A stretch of DNA of 64,000 bases from CTSoil-075 sp042610375 (GTDB lineage Bacteria > Bacillota > Negativicutes > DSM-13327): NCBI RefSeq assembly GCF_042610375.1, contig NZ_JBGJZL010000011.1, positions 1 through 64,000 of the forward strand, in the 5' to 3' direction. Positions 43,194 through 52,790 of the stretch are shown here, piece after piece. Both the position numbers and the translations under genes were made by a program. A model generated the notes under the pieces. It ran no database searches, was not told where the DNA came from, and saw nothing but the letters and a program-made list of their open reading frames with translations. Position 1 is the stretch's first letter. The number at the start of each line of letters is the position of its first letter.

Positions 43194-45161
43194 TTATACT
43201 TTAAAATTACTTACAGCCTCTTGTAATTCACTAGACATCTTTGCCAAACTAGAAACAGCTGTAACAATTTCTTGTAAAGAAGCGTTTTGCTCTTGACTGG
43301 CAGCTGCAACTTCTTGTGAACTATCCGAATTCAACCGAGCTGAATCAGCAATCCCTCTTACTACCTGCTCAACTTGCGAACTCCCCATACACTGGTGTTC
43401 GACCAATCCTACAATTTTTTCTACACGTTGCCTCATATTCTTCACATCGACATAAATTTCTTCAAAAGCAATTTTTGAAGCGACAACGACTCGTACACCT
43501 TCAGCCACTTCTTTACCACTCTTGTCCATAGCTTCTACAGTTTGAGCCGTTTCACTTTGAATCGCACCAATAATTGCAGCAATTTCTTTAGCAGCGGTTT
43601 GCGATTGTTCCGCTAATTTTCGTACCTCATCTGCTACTACCGCAAATCCGCGTCCCTGTTCGCCAGCGCGCGCTGCTTCAATCGCAGCATTTAATGCCAA
43701 TAGATTTGTTTGCCCTGCTATACCAGTAATCACTTCAACAATCTGACCAATTTGCCGTGATTTTTGACCAAGCACATCAATCATAATACCTGTTTGATTT
43801 ACATCATCTTGAATATGATTCATCAAACTAACAGCGTGCTCCGCTTGTTTAATGCCATTTTCAGCCGATTGTTCACTTTTGTCTGATACCTCGGATACAT
43901 CACGCGCTGCTTGTACAGTATCCAAGTTACAGCTATTCATACCTAAAATTACATTAGTCGATTCCTCAGATAAGCGCATCTGTGTAACAGCACTGTGAGC
44001 TACATTTTGAATCGTATGTGCAACCTCATCAGAAGCCCTGCCAACTTCAGTTGCTGCAGCTGTTAATTCTTCAGCCGATGCTGCCACTGATTCAGCCACA
44101 GTCGCAGTATGTGTAATAATTTTCCGCAAAGATTCGGTCATATGATTGACTCCCCGTACCAACTGATTCACTTCTAAAACACCTTCAGCTGTAAGAGTAT
44201 GAGATAAGTCACCATCAGCAATGAGATCAACTGTTTCAACGACTTGTCGCAATGGATTGACAATGCCACGTGTTATATAGAAAGCTGTTATCGTCGCAAG
44301 TAAGATAGAAATAATTAAAATAGCAATTATAAGGTATGCAGCTGAAATTGCAGCATCAAATATTTCCGCCACTGGCTGATTGACGATAATTCCCCATTTA
44401 TAGTTAGCAATCGGCGCAAAATCAGTTAATGTTTTATCACCACGAGTTGACACCGTTTCTACCCAGCCAGACTGTCCATTAATGACTTTTTGTACATAAT
44501 CAATATTGGCAAAACTTTCTTTCTTTAGTACTTTATCATGATCTGGATGAGCAATAACAGTCCCTACATTATCAATAATTTCAATATAACCATTTTTCCC
44601 AACTTTAACATTTTCAGCAATACCTTTAAGAGACTGCAAACTAATATCAGCAGCAAACACACCAACAACTTGACCACTTGAATTTTTTATTGGAGTCGAA
44701 ATCGTTATACAGGGTGCATTCGTGAAGGATGATATATATGCATCTGTAAAAAAAGTGTTCCCCTTTATTGCTTCTTTGAAATAAGGTCGATCACCACGAT
44801 TTGCCAGATTCCCCGATGTCCTAGCAATTTGCATACCATTAGCATCCATTACGAAAATTAGCTCAAACTGAGGATTTTTTTGTTGCATTCCAATAATCAT
44901 GTCCCGTATGGCAGCTCCATCCATAGAATGAGCCGTCGGTCCTAGTGCCAAGCCTTCTATCATCCCTTTAGAACCATTTAACATAATTTCAATTTGTTTC
45001 GCAACTTGTGCCGCCGTGTTACCGTTACTATGTACTGCCGCACTTTTAGTTGAAGTGATATTCATATAAATACTAATTGCCCCGCCAATCGCCGCAGGAA
45101 TAAATGCGAATAAAATAAAACATAAAATCAGCTTTGCTTTTAAACTTTGTTGTTTTAACAT
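43194..45161 (-). CDS. Methyl-accepting chemotaxis protein (dCache sensor)
   Basis: A 655-aa chemoreceptor: TM1 (about 10-32), a periplasmic double Cache domain (about 35-270; FVMDANGMQIARTSGN, GDRPYFKEAIKG, VFAADISLQSLKGIAENVKVG), TM2 (about 275-300), HAMP (300-355; ITRGIVNPLRQVVETVDLIADGDL) and the signalling hairpin with the conserved tip EVITGIAGQTNLLALNAAIEAARAGEQGRGFAVVADEVRKLAEQS around 475-515. Cache domains of this type usually bind amino acids or organic acids. Start ATG 45161 follows AAGGAG. It is single, away from other chemotaxis genes. Confidence 0.96.
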   Translation of the reverse strand: MLKQQSLKAKLILCFILFAFIPAAIGGAISIYMNITSTKSAAVHSNGNTAAQVAKQIEIMLNGSKGMIEGLALGPTAHSMDGAAIRDMIIGMQQKNPQFELIFVMDANGMQIARTSGNLANRGDRPYFKEAIKGNTFFTDAYISSFTNAPCITISTPIKNSSGQVVGVFAADISLQSLKGIAENVKVGKNGYIEIIDNVGTVIAHPDHDKVLKKESFANIDYVQKVINGQSGWVETVSTRGDKTLTDFAPIANYKWGIIVNQPVAEIFDAAISAAYLIIAILIISILLATITAFYITRGIVNPLRQVVETVDLIADGDLSHTLTAEGVLEVNQLVRGVNHMTESLRKIITHTATVAESVAASAEELTAAATEVGRASDEVAHTIQNVAHSAVTQMRLSEESTNVILGMNSCNLDTVQAARDVSEVSDKSEQSAENGIKQAEHAVSLMNHIQDDVNQTGIMIDVLGQKSRQIGQIVEVITGIAGQTNLLALNAAIEAARAGEQGRGFAVVADEVRKLAEQSQTAAKEIAAIIGAIQSETAQTVEAMDKSGKEVAEGVRVVVASKIAFEEIYVDVKNMRQRVEKIVGLVEHQCMGSSQVEQVVRGIADSARLNSDSSQEVAAASQEQNASLQEIVTAVSSLAKMSSELQEAVSNFKV

Positions 45162-45412
45162 AAAAGTCTCCTTCCCCTTTATACCGTTTTAAATCTATCT
45201 ACCATTATCATACACTGCATTCACAATACTTCATAATACTTCTTTTATTTTCCGTTTTTTTTTGATTTTATTGACTCAATTATATAAAATTTTATTCAAT
45301 TAGACGATAAAAAAAAAGACTCGGCTTACGCCAACTCATCTTATCTAATCCAAAGCTTTAATTATTCATCTTTAGAATCAAAAATTCAATATACCCTTTG
45401 ATTAGCTAATAC

Positions 45413-45443
45413 AAAAAAACACTTGAATATTCTTCAAGTGTTT
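45413..45443 (-). terminator. Terminator of tRNA-Arg
   Basis: AAACACTTGAA (45418-45428) pairs with TTCAAGTGTTT (45433-45443); TTTTTTT follows on the minus strand. Confidence 0.9.
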
Positions 45444-45455
45444 ACATTTATAAAG

Positions 45456-45532
45456 TGGTGACCCCGGCAGGATTCGAACCTGCGACCTCTTGATTCGTAG
45501 TCAAGCGCTCTATCCAGCTGGGCTACGGAGTC
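45456..45532 (-). tRNA. tRNA-Arg(ACG)
   Basis: Acceptor GACTCCG/CGGGGTC (one G-U), anticodon loop CTACGAA (ACG), T-arm GCAGG/CCTGC around TTCGAAT, A73 and CCA encoded. Confidence 0.97.
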
Positions 45533-45615
45533 AGTAGTTGTTTTAACCACTTGTTTATTATAGGTGTTTTCAAAACCAATGTCAACATTTTTTTTTGTAA
45601 TTTCTTATTATTAAT

Positions 45616-46530
45616 TTATTTACGATAAATATCGACTAAAGTTTCTTCTAAATGAGGATATTGAAAGATATATCCTTCTTTCAACAAACGCTCAGGAAAG
45701 ACTTTCTGTCCTTTCAGCAATACTTCTTGTGCCATTTCTCCAAAAAGAAGCCTTGCCATATAACTTGGAATACGCACACGACTTTTACTGCCAATGACCC
45801 TCCCCAACACCTCCATAAATTCTTTCATAGTGACAGCATAAGGCGTCGTCAGATTATAAACCCCCTGCCAATTATCACCCTCCAAAGATTGTATAATGAT
45901 CTCAATCAGTTCTTTACGATGAATCCAAGACATCCATTGCTGCCCATCACCCAAATAGCCTCCCACACCGAAACGAAAGGGGAAAGCTACGCGTTGCAAC
46001 ATGCCACCATCACAATCTAATATATGGCCAAACCGCAAGCAGATCACTCGAACTCCTAAAGATTCTGCCTGCAGAGCCTCTCCTTCCCAACATCGACATA
46101 CATCAGCCAAGAAATCATCACCGTTCTCACTTTTTTCCGTAAAAATCCGCGATGGATGAGTCCCATAATAACCGATTGCCGAGGCATTCACTAGAACCTT
46201 TGGGTAAGGCATCCCCTGCTCACGATTACGTCGAATGCTTCCTACAAGACAGCGAGTCATTTCTACTCGACTCGTTAAAATCCGATCGCGCACTTGCCTG
46301 TTCCAGCGATGACCAGCAATACTTTCACCAGCTAGATTAATGACTTGCGATACTCTCCCGATCAAATCTGGAGGAAATAATTCACCAACAGTCGGTATCG
46401 CAACTAAGGATCCTGAAGAATCTACGGCATGGCTACGTGAAACAATATAAGGTGTAAAGCCCTGTAATACGAGCCGATTCACTAATGCTTTTCCAACAAA
46501 TCCAGTACCACCAGTTACCAGTATATTCAT
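45616..46530 (-). CDS. TIGR01777-family (YfcH-like) NAD-dependent epimerase/dehydratase
   Basis: An extended SDR protein of 304 aa: NAD-binding ILVTGGTGFVGKALVNRL at the start, QVINLAGESIAGHRWN, VNASAIGYYGTH (YxxxK-type region altered as in this family), and the C-terminal VLLKGQKVFPERLLKEGYIFQYPHLEETL found in TIGR01777 members. Cellular role is unknown; the bacterial homologue YfcH and the plant homologue have been linked to division. GTG 46536 is close to the ribosome site, while ATG 46530 (GGAG, 8 nt) is preferred. Monocistronic. Confidence 0.87.
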   Translation of the reverse strand: MNILVTGGTGFVGKALVNRLVLQGFTPYIVSRSHAVDSSGSLVAIPTVGELFPPDLIGRVSQVINLAGESIAGHRWNRQVRDRILTSRVEMTRCLVGSIRRNREQGMPYPKVLVNASAIGYYGTHPSRIFTEKSENGDDFLADVCRCWEGEALQAESLGVRVICLRFGHILDCDGGMLQRVAFPFRFGVGGYLGDGQQWMSWIHRKELIEIIIQSLEGDNWQGVYNLTTPYAVTMKEFMEVLGRVIGSKSRVRIPSYMARLLFGEMAQEVLLKGQKVFPERLLKEGYIFQYPHLEETLVDIYRK

Positions 46531-46583
46531 ACTCACTTCTCCTTCCCTTTGCCTCTCACCAAGTCCTCAACCCAGACCTTACT

Positions 46584-46618
46584 CGTAACCTTAGAAAGTG
46601 TAATACTTTCTAATTACG
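46584..46618. repeat. Dispersed palindromic repeat, copy B
   Basis: CGTAA-CCTT-AGAAAGT-GTAAT-ACTTTCT-AA-TTACG forms a palindrome nearly identical in core to 17115-17147. A separate hairpin (46627-46656) adjoins it on the same side as in copy A. It lies between the epimerase gene and purD. Confidence 0.6.
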
Positions 46619-46656
46619 TAAAAATAGGCACCTTAGATTAATATAACCTAGGTGCC
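46619..46656 (-). terminator. Terminator of the pur operon
   Basis: GGCACCT (46627-46633) pairs with AGGTGCC (46650-46656); TATTTTTA follows on the minus strand. It is about 110 bp past the purD stop and is also the second part of repeat copy B. Confidence 0.7.
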
Positions 46657-46766
46657 GTTTCCTCTTGTTTTTCAATAAAACATATCCAAAAAGTACTTTA
46701 TATACACTGTGCTCTTGGAAAAAGAATATTTTCAATATGAAGAGTTTCTCTATTTCATGATACTGC

Positions 46767-48035
46767 TTATTTTTTCATTGCACGATGTGCAATATCTTTT
46801 CGATAATGAACACCCTCAAACTGGATTTTACCAACTGCCTGATAAGCCTTATCGACAGCTTGCTTAAGATCTGAAGCAATGGCTGTAACACCTAAAACAC
46901 GACCACCATTCGTCACGAATTGGTTATCATTAGAAAGGGCAGTACCAGCATGAAATACAGAAGCCCCTTGTTGTTTGGCTTCTTCAAGACCAGTCATCAC
47001 ATCACCTTTTTTATAAGTTCCAGGATATCCGCCTGCTGCCATTACAACACAAACGGCTGCTGCATCCTTCCATTTGATCTCAGTATCAGTTAATGTTCCA
47101 TTGATACATGATACCATAATAGTGACCAAATCGCTATCTAATAAAGGTAATACGACTTGAGTTTCAGGATCACCAAAACGCGCATTGAATTCAATCACTT
47201 TTGGTCCATCAGCTGTTATAATAAGCCCCAAATACAAACAACCACAATAAGGAGAACCTTCATTCACCATCGCATCAACTGTAGGTTGTAGAATTTCACG
47301 CATAACTTGCTCACTAATACTTGCAGTAACCACTGGTGCTGGTGCATATGCGCCCATACCACCAGTATTAGGCCCTTGATCATGATCATAAACTCTTTTA
47401 TGATCTTGAGCTGCCACCATCGGTACGATTGTTTTTCCATCAGTAAAGGTAAGTATGGAGGCTTCTTCACCGACTAAAAATTCTTCAATGACAACCTGAC
47501 TACCTGCTTGTCCAAAAACATTGTCACACATGATCATATCCACCGCTTCTAGAGCCTCATCAAGAGTCATAGCAACCACTACACCTTTACCAGCAGCTAA
47601 ACCATCTGCTTTAACCACCACAGGTGCACCTTGTTTCTTGATATATTGTTTTGCGGACTCTGCGTCTGTAAATACGGCGAAAGCAGCAGTGGGGATATTA
47701 TATTTTTCCATTAAATATTTTGCGAAAGCTTTTGAACCTTCAATACGAGCAGCACTTTGTGTTGGTCCAAAAATTTTAAGACCGTTCTCTGTAAAAATAT
47801 CAACGATACCGTTTGCTAAAGGTACTTCAGGCCCTACGACCGTAAGACCAATCTCATTTTTTTGAGCAAATTCCAGAAGAGCTGAATTATCATTGATATC
47901 AACCGAAACACACTGAGCCATCTCAGCAATACCCGGATTTCCTGGGGCACAGTAAATTTTTGTAACCTGTTGACTTTCCTTTAACTTTGATACTAGTGCA
48001 TGCTCACGTCCACCGCTACCGATCACCAATATATT
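46767..48035 (-). CDS. purD: Phosphoribosylamine--glycine ligase
   Basis: GAR synthetase, second step of IMP synthesis, ATP-grasp fold, 422 aa. N-terminal ILVIGSGGREHALVSKL; ATP-grasp segments VVKADGLAAGKGVVVA and VVIEEFLVGEEASILTF; GPNTGGMGAYAPAP and VIEFNARFGDPETQVVLP. The longer TTG start (48056) covers the ribosome site; GTG 48035 follows AGAGGTGG by 7 nt. Last gene of the pur operon. Confidence 0.96.
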   Translation of the reverse strand, partial: NILVIGSGGREHALVSKLKESQQVTKIYCAPGNPGIAEMAQCVSVDINDNSALLEFAQKNEIGLTVVGPEVPLANGIVDIFTENGLKIFGPTQSAARIEGSKAFAKYLMEKYNIPTAAFAVFTDAESAKQYIKKQGAPVVVKADGLAAGKGVVVAMTLDEALEAVDMIMCDNVFGQAGSQVVIEEFLVGEEASILTFTDGKTIVPMVAAQDHKRVYDHDQGPNTGGMGAYAPAPVVTASISEQVMREILQPTVDAMVNEGSPYCGCLYLGLIITADGPKVIEFNARFGDPETQVVLPLLDSDLVTIMVSCINGTLTDTEIKWKDAAAVCVVMAAGGYPGTYKKGDVMTGLEEAKQQGASVFHAGTALSNDNQFVTNGGRVLGVTAIASDLKQAVDKAYQAVGKIQFEGVHYRKDIAHRAMKK

Positions 48036-48103
48036 CACTAAACATCCACCTCTCAAATAAATTTAGAGGGCCAAATCGCCCCCTGACTACTCACTTATTA
48101 ACC

Positions 48104-48149
48104 TTAGAATCAGGCTTAATTTTTTTATATCAATTAAGCCTGATCCTAA
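48104..48149 (-). terminator. Hairpin between purH and purD
   Basis: TTAGAATCAGGCTTAATT (48104-48121) pairs with AATTAAGCCTGATCCTAA (48132-48149). There is no T-run on the minus strand side, so it is more likely an mRNA processing or attenuation element. Confidence 0.5.
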
Positions 48150-48152
48150 TTT

Positions 48153-49694
48153 TTAATGTTTAAAATGTCGAATGCCAGTAAACACCATCGCAATACCATG
48201 TTCATCAGCAGCTTGAATGGATTCTTCATCTCGCATGGAACCGCCTGGTTGAATAATAGCAGTAATACCAGCTTTTGCAGCAACATCTACCGTATCACGG
48301 AAAGGAAGGAAAGCATCAGAAGACATGACTGCACCCTGTGTTTTTTCTCCAGCTTGTTGTAAAGCAATCGCAGCTGCTCCCACCCGATTCATCTGTCCAG
48401 CTCCAACACCAAGTGTCTGATGATCACCTGCGACAATGATCGCATTCGATTTTACATGCTTAACCACTTTCCATGCCAACATTAATTGTTCCCATTCTTC
48501 AGGGCTCGGTTGACGTTTTGTGACAACTTTCATATCTTCAGATGATTCAATTGACACATCGCGTTCTTGTATCAGCATACCACCTGAGACAGTTTTTATA
48601 TCGACTTGCTTACAACCACTCTGTAATTTATCAGCAACTAACAACCTAATATTTTGTTTTTTGCTCAGAATCGCTAAAGCGTCTTCACTAAAACTTGGAG
48701 CAATCACTGCCTCAATAAAGATTTTACTAATTTGCACAGCGGTTACTACATCCACTTCACGATTAAGACCAATAATACCACCAAATGCCGATACAGGGTC
48801 AGCCTGATAAGCCTTTTCATAAGCTTCAGACAAAGTATGACCAATTCCTGTACCACAAGGATTAGTATGCTTTATAATAGCTGCCGCTGGTTCATCGAAC
48901 TCAGCTACAATACTGTAAGCAGATTCTACATCTACAATATTATTAAAAGATAATTCCTTACCATGCAGTTGACGAGCATTGGCTACGCCAGATCCTGTAA
49001 AATGTTTTTCCCTATAAAAAGCTGCTTGCTGTTGAGGATTTTCACCATAACGCAAAGGTTGTACTTTTTCATATACTAAATGTACGGTATCAGCAAACTG
49101 ACCTTCCCCTAGCTGCCCAGCTAAATACCCTGCAATGCAAGCATCATATTCTGCTGTATGATTAAAAGCTTCTTTTGCAAGAGCCATTCTGAATCCATCG
49201 GAAATAGTACCGCCCTCAGCTAATTGAAGTAAAATATCATTATATCTTGCTGGATTTACAACAACAGTAACATATTTAAAATTTTTGGAAGCAGCCCGAA
49301 TCATAGCCGGTCCACCAATATCAATATTTTCAACTGCATCTTCCAGAGAAACATCAGGTTTTTCGATTGTCTGACGGAAAGGATACAGATTGACAACAAC
49401 CATATCTATTCCAGTAATATTGTGTTTCTCCATCGCCTCAACGTGAGCAGCATTATCACGGATCGCTAAAATTCCACCATGAATATATGGATTAAGAGTT
49501 TTTACTCTCCCATCCATAATCTCTGGAAAACCAGTTACTTCACTCACATATTTAACAGGTATACCCGCTTCTCTCAGCGTCTTCATCGTACCGCCTGTAG
49601 AAATAATCTCTACACCATAATTATGAAGTTCTTTAGCAAATTCAACAACACCAGTTTTATCAGAAACACTAATTAGTGCACGTTTTATATTCAT
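48153..49694 (-). CDS. purH: Bifunctional AICAR formyltransferase / IMP cyclohydrolase
   Basis: Last two steps of IMP synthesis in one 513-aa protein. The N-terminal IMP cyclohydrolase (1-195) has RALISVSDKTGVVEFA, EIISTGGTMKTLREAGI and the DIGGPAMIRAASKN motif. The C-terminal formyltransferase has AAIIKHTNPCGTGIG, KHVKSNAIIVAG and the PGGSMRDEESIQAADEHGIAMVFTG ending. It uses 10-formyl-THF, which Fhs/FolD could provide. GAGGAG precedes ATG 49694. Confidence 0.97.
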   Translation of the reverse strand: MNIKRALISVSDKTGVVEFAKELHNYGVEIISTGGTMKTLREAGIPVKYVSEVTGFPEIMDGRVKTLNPYIHGGILAIRDNAAHVEAMEKHNITGIDMVVVNLYPFRQTIEKPDVSLEDAVENIDIGGPAMIRAASKNFKYVTVVVNPARYNDILLQLAEGGTISDGFRMALAKEAFNHTAEYDACIAGYLAGQLGEGQFADTVHLVYEKVQPLRYGENPQQQAAFYREKHFTGSGVANARQLHGKELSFNNIVDVESAYSIVAEFDEPAAAIIKHTNPCGTGIGHTLSEAYEKAYQADPVSAFGGIIGLNREVDVVTAVQISKIFIEAVIAPSFSEDALAILSKKQNIRLLVADKLQSGCKQVDIKTVSGGMLIQERDVSIESSEDMKVVTKRQPSPEEWEQLMLAWKVVKHVKSNAIIVAGDHQTLGVGAGQMNRVGAAAIALQQAGEKTQGAVMSSDAFLPFRDTVDVAAKAGITAIIQPGGSMRDEESIQAADEHGIAMVFTGIRHFKH

Positions 49695-49703
49695 TGAGAC
49701 TCC

Positions 49704-50318
49704 TCATCCTTCGATAATTTTTACATTCCGACCTTCAATACACAGACGTTGCTCACAATATAAACCAATCGCCTTGGAATATAATGCATGCTCTACTTTA
49801 ATGATACGTTCAGCCAAACGATCAGCCGTATCGTCAGCGAGCACTGCCACTGCTTGTTGCATAATAATCGGCCCCGTATCTACACCTTCATCGACAAAAT
49901 GAATTGTACAACCAGAAACTTTAGCACCATACGCCAATACCTGTTCATGAGCATGTAATCCTGGAAAAGCAGGTAATAAAGATGGGTGAATATTCATAAT
50001 ACGTCCCGAAAATAAACCAATAAAATATCCACTTAAAATACGCATGAAACCTGCTAACACAACCAATTTCACTTCATGATTAACAAGTTCTGCAGCGATA
50101 GCCGCCTCAAACTCTTGCTTAGTAGCAAAGTTTTTTCGTTCAACGCATACCGCTGGAATCCCAGCGGCAGAGGCAATTTCTAACACTTTGGCAGTCGGAT
50201 GATCACTAATGACCACCCCAATCTTAGCATGAATCTGGCCCGAATGAATGTTATTTAAAATGACTTGCATATTGCTGCCTCGCCCTGAGGCTAATATACC
50301 GAGTACTGTTTCACTCAC
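49704..50318 (-). CDS. purN: Phosphoribosylglycinamide formyltransferase
   Basis: Folate-dependent GAR transformylase, 204 aa: GILASGRGSNMQVILNNI near the N-terminus, VLAGFMRILSGYFI, NIHPSLLPAFPGLHAHEQVL with the catalytic Asn-His, and HFVDEGVDTGPII with the Asp. The start is GTG 50318, which overlaps the end of purM and has AAGGTGG 8 nt upstream; GTG 50330 is too close to that site. Confidence 0.95.
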   Translation of the reverse strand: MSETVLGILASGRGSNMQVILNNIHSGQIHAKIGVVISDHPTAKVLEIASAAGIPAVCVERKNFATKQEFEAAIAAELVNHEVKLVVLAGFMRILSGYFIGLFSGRIMNIHPSLLPAFPGLHAHEQVLAYGAKVSGCTIHFVDEGVDTGPIIMQQAVAVLADDTADRLAERIIKVEHALYSKAIGLYCEQRLCIEGRNVKIIEG

Positions 50319-51360
50319 CGAAGATGCCACCTTTCAGCACTGCCTCCCGTGGTCCATCAGTCACATGACCAATGACATAGGAAACTTCTCCCCGTGCTGT
50401 TAGGTCTTCTTGAATGGCACTCACTTCGGACTGAGGAACAACCAAAATCATCCCAATCCCCATATTAAAAGTGCGGTACATTTCTGGCCACGCAACATTG
50501 CCCCACTGCTGCACTAATCCAAAGATTTCTGGTTTAGGCCAAGCTTCTGTATTGACTTCTACACCACAGCCTTCTGGCAGCACCCGAGGAATATTTTCAT
50601 AGAATCCACCACCAGTAATATGAACCATACCTCGTATATCAAATTTCTCAATTAAAGGTAAACAGGCTTTTGGATATAATTTAGTTGGTACTAATAATTC
50701 ATCACCTAACGTTTTACCTAATTCCGGAATTTGCTGATCAATTGTAAATCCCTTTACATCAAAACAAATTTTACGCACTAAAGAATAACCATTCGAGTGC
50801 AATCCACTTGACGGCAGACCAATCAAAACATCACCAGGTTGTATTTTTTCACCAGTGATCAACTTAGAACGTTCCGCTACGCCAACAGCAAAACCACCAA
50901 TGTCATATTCTCCATTTTTATAGAAACTAGCCATTTCGGCTGTCTCACCACCAATGAGTGAACAACCTGACTCTAGGCAGGCTCCCGCTATACCACTAAC
51001 AATCGCAGCAACTTTTTCAGGTTCTAATTTACCGACAGCCAAATAGTCAAGGAAAAATAAAGGTTCCGCTCCTTGTACTAAAATATCATTCACGCACATA
51101 GCAACAGCATCTTGACCAATGGTATCATGCTTATCTGCCATGAAAGCAACACACAACTTCGTACCTACACCATCAGTGCCAGATACAAGAACTGGCTGAC
51201 GATATTTCCCAGTATTAAGAGCAAATAGACCACCAAAACCACCAATATCACCAAGTACTTCTGGGCGGTAGGTAGAACGTACATGTTTTTTCATTAAGTC
51301 AACAGCTTTATTGCCGGCATCAATATCTACACCAGCTTCACGATATGTCAATTGGCTCAT
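50311..51360 (-). CDS. purM: Phosphoribosylformylglycinamidine cyclo-ligase
   Basis: AIR synthetase, 349 aa: YREAGVDIDAGNKAVDLMK at the start, VSGTDGVGTKLCVA (ATP site), DAVAMCVNDILVQGAEPLFFLDYLA, LIGGETAEM, GLPSSGLHSNGYSLVRK and HITGGGFYENIPRVLP. The ATG overlaps the purF stop (ATGA), indicating coupling. Confidence 0.97.
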   Translation of the reverse strand: MSQLTYREAGVDIDAGNKAVDLMKKHVRSTYRPEVLGDIGGFGGLFALNTGKYRQPVLVSGTDGVGTKLCVAFMADKHDTIGQDAVAMCVNDILVQGAEPLFFLDYLAVGKLEPEKVAAIVSGIAGACLESGCSLIGGETAEMASFYKNGEYDIGGFAVGVAERSKLITGEKIQPGDVLIGLPSSGLHSNGYSLVRKICFDVKGFTIDQQIPELGKTLGDELLVPTKLYPKACLPLIEKFDIRGMVHITGGGFYENIPRVLPEGCGVEVNTEAWPKPEIFGLVQQWGNVAWPEMYRTFNMGIGMILVVPQSEVSAIQEDLTARGEVSYVIGHVTDGPREAVLKGGIFGE

Positions 51361-52790
51361 CGAGGGGCCCCCTGTTCAAAAACATATTTTCCATTTTCGC
51401 TTGTTTGTTCGCAAGGCTTGCTGCCTGGATATTTAGAATTGAAACAGGCATAGCACATATTTTGATATTTAGCCTTGGTCACAGATTTAGCTAGTCCTTC
51501 AATTGAAAGATAGTGCAAGGAATCGGCACCGATAAACTGTCTAATTTCTTCCTCGTTTTTGGAAGCAGCAATCAACTCTTTGCGCACTGAGGTATCAATA
51601 CCATAGTAGCAAGGATACATGATTGGTGGTGAACTCACACACATATGCACTGCAGTTGCTCCTGCATCCTTAATCATGCGCACAATTTTACCGCTGGTTG
51701 TACCACGCACAATGGAATCATCGACCATAATGACCGATTTTCCTTTAACGATAGATTTAACAGCATTTAACTTGATCTTAACGCTTAAATCTCTTTCTTT
51801 TTGATCAGGTTGAATAAACGTACGTCCAATATAACGATTTTTAATCAATCCTTCAGCAAAAGGAATCCCTGACTCTTGGCTAAATCCTAGAGCAGCGGTC
51901 GTTCCGGAATCAGGTACAGAAATAACAATATCAGCGGTAAGACCACTCTCACGAGCTAATTCTCTCCCCATTTCAAGCCTGGCTTGATACACACTTTGAC
52001 CATCAATGACACTATCAGGTCTAGCAAAGTAAATATATTCAAAGATGCACAATGCCTCTCGGCCTTTTTCTCCAAAATGATAGGATTCGATACCATGATC
52101 ATCAATCACTACCATTTCACCTGGTTCTACATCCCGCACAAATTCAGCAGCAACTGTATCAAGTGCACAGGATTCTGATGATATCACATAACCGCCACCA
52201 CTGAGTTTACCAATACACAAAGGACGAAGCCCATTAGGATCACGCACTCCAATTAATTTTTCTTCAGTCATGACAACTAAACAATAAGCACCTTCGATTT
52301 TTGATAAACTTTCAATCACTTTTTCTTCTAATGTTGCTTTTCTTGATCGAGCAATCAGGTTAACGATCACTTCACTATCAATGGAAGTCTGAAAGATACT
52401 CCCCTCTTCCTCCATTTGATTCCGCAATCGTCCTGCATTTGTCAAATTTCCATTATGAGCCAAACTAATATGACCACCAGAATACTTAACCTTTAAAGGT
52501 TGAGTATTCATTAACGCACTAGAACCGGTTGTGGAATAACGTACATGACCAATCGCAATGTATTGTCCTGGCAAATCGGGCAATTGATGGCGAAAAACTT
52601 CGTTCACAAGCCCCATCCCCCGAGACACATCCATCCATGATCCATCTGTTACTGCAATGCCTGCACTTTCTTGACCACGATGTTGTAAGGCATACAAACC
52701 CCAATAGGTATTTTTAGCTACATTATCCTGACGCGAATAAATCCCGAAAACACCGCATTCGTCATGCATCTTATCATAATCCAGAATCAT
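51357..52790 (-). CDS. purF: Amidophosphoribosyltransferase
   Basis: First committed step of purine synthesis, 477 aa. The Ntn nucleophile Cys12 follows an 11-residue propeptide (MILDYDKMHDE|CGVFGIYS), so the protein is the processed, B. subtilis type. Later cysteines (VRKELI... region CYYG, and CYACFNSKYPGSKPC) would hold the [4Fe-4S] cluster. The PRPP loop is VIMVDDSIVRGTTSGK. The ATG overlaps the purC stop. PRPP is both its substrate and the ligand of the operon riboswitch. Confidence 0.97.
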   Translation of the reverse strand: MILDYDKMHDECGVFGIYSRQDNVAKNTYWGLYALQHRGQESAGIAVTDGSWMDVSRGMGLVNEVFRHQLPDLPGQYIAIGHVRYSTTGSSALMNTQPLKVKYSGGHISLAHNGNLTNAGRLRNQMEEEGSIFQTSIDSEVIVNLIARSRKATLEEKVIESLSKIEGAYCLVVMTEEKLIGVRDPNGLRPLCIGKLSGGGYVISSESCALDTVAAEFVRDVEPGEMVVIDDHGIESYHFGEKGREALCIFEYIYFARPDSVIDGQSVYQARLEMGRELARESGLTADIVISVPDSGTTAALGFSQESGIPFAEGLIKNRYIGRTFIQPDQKERDLSVKIKLNAVKSIVKGKSVIMVDDSIVRGTTSGKIVRMIKDAGATAVHMCVSSPPIMYPCYYGIDTSVRKELIAASKNEEEIRQFIGADSLHYLSIEGLAKSVTKAKYQNMCYACFNSKYPGSKPCEQTSENGKYVFEQGAPR

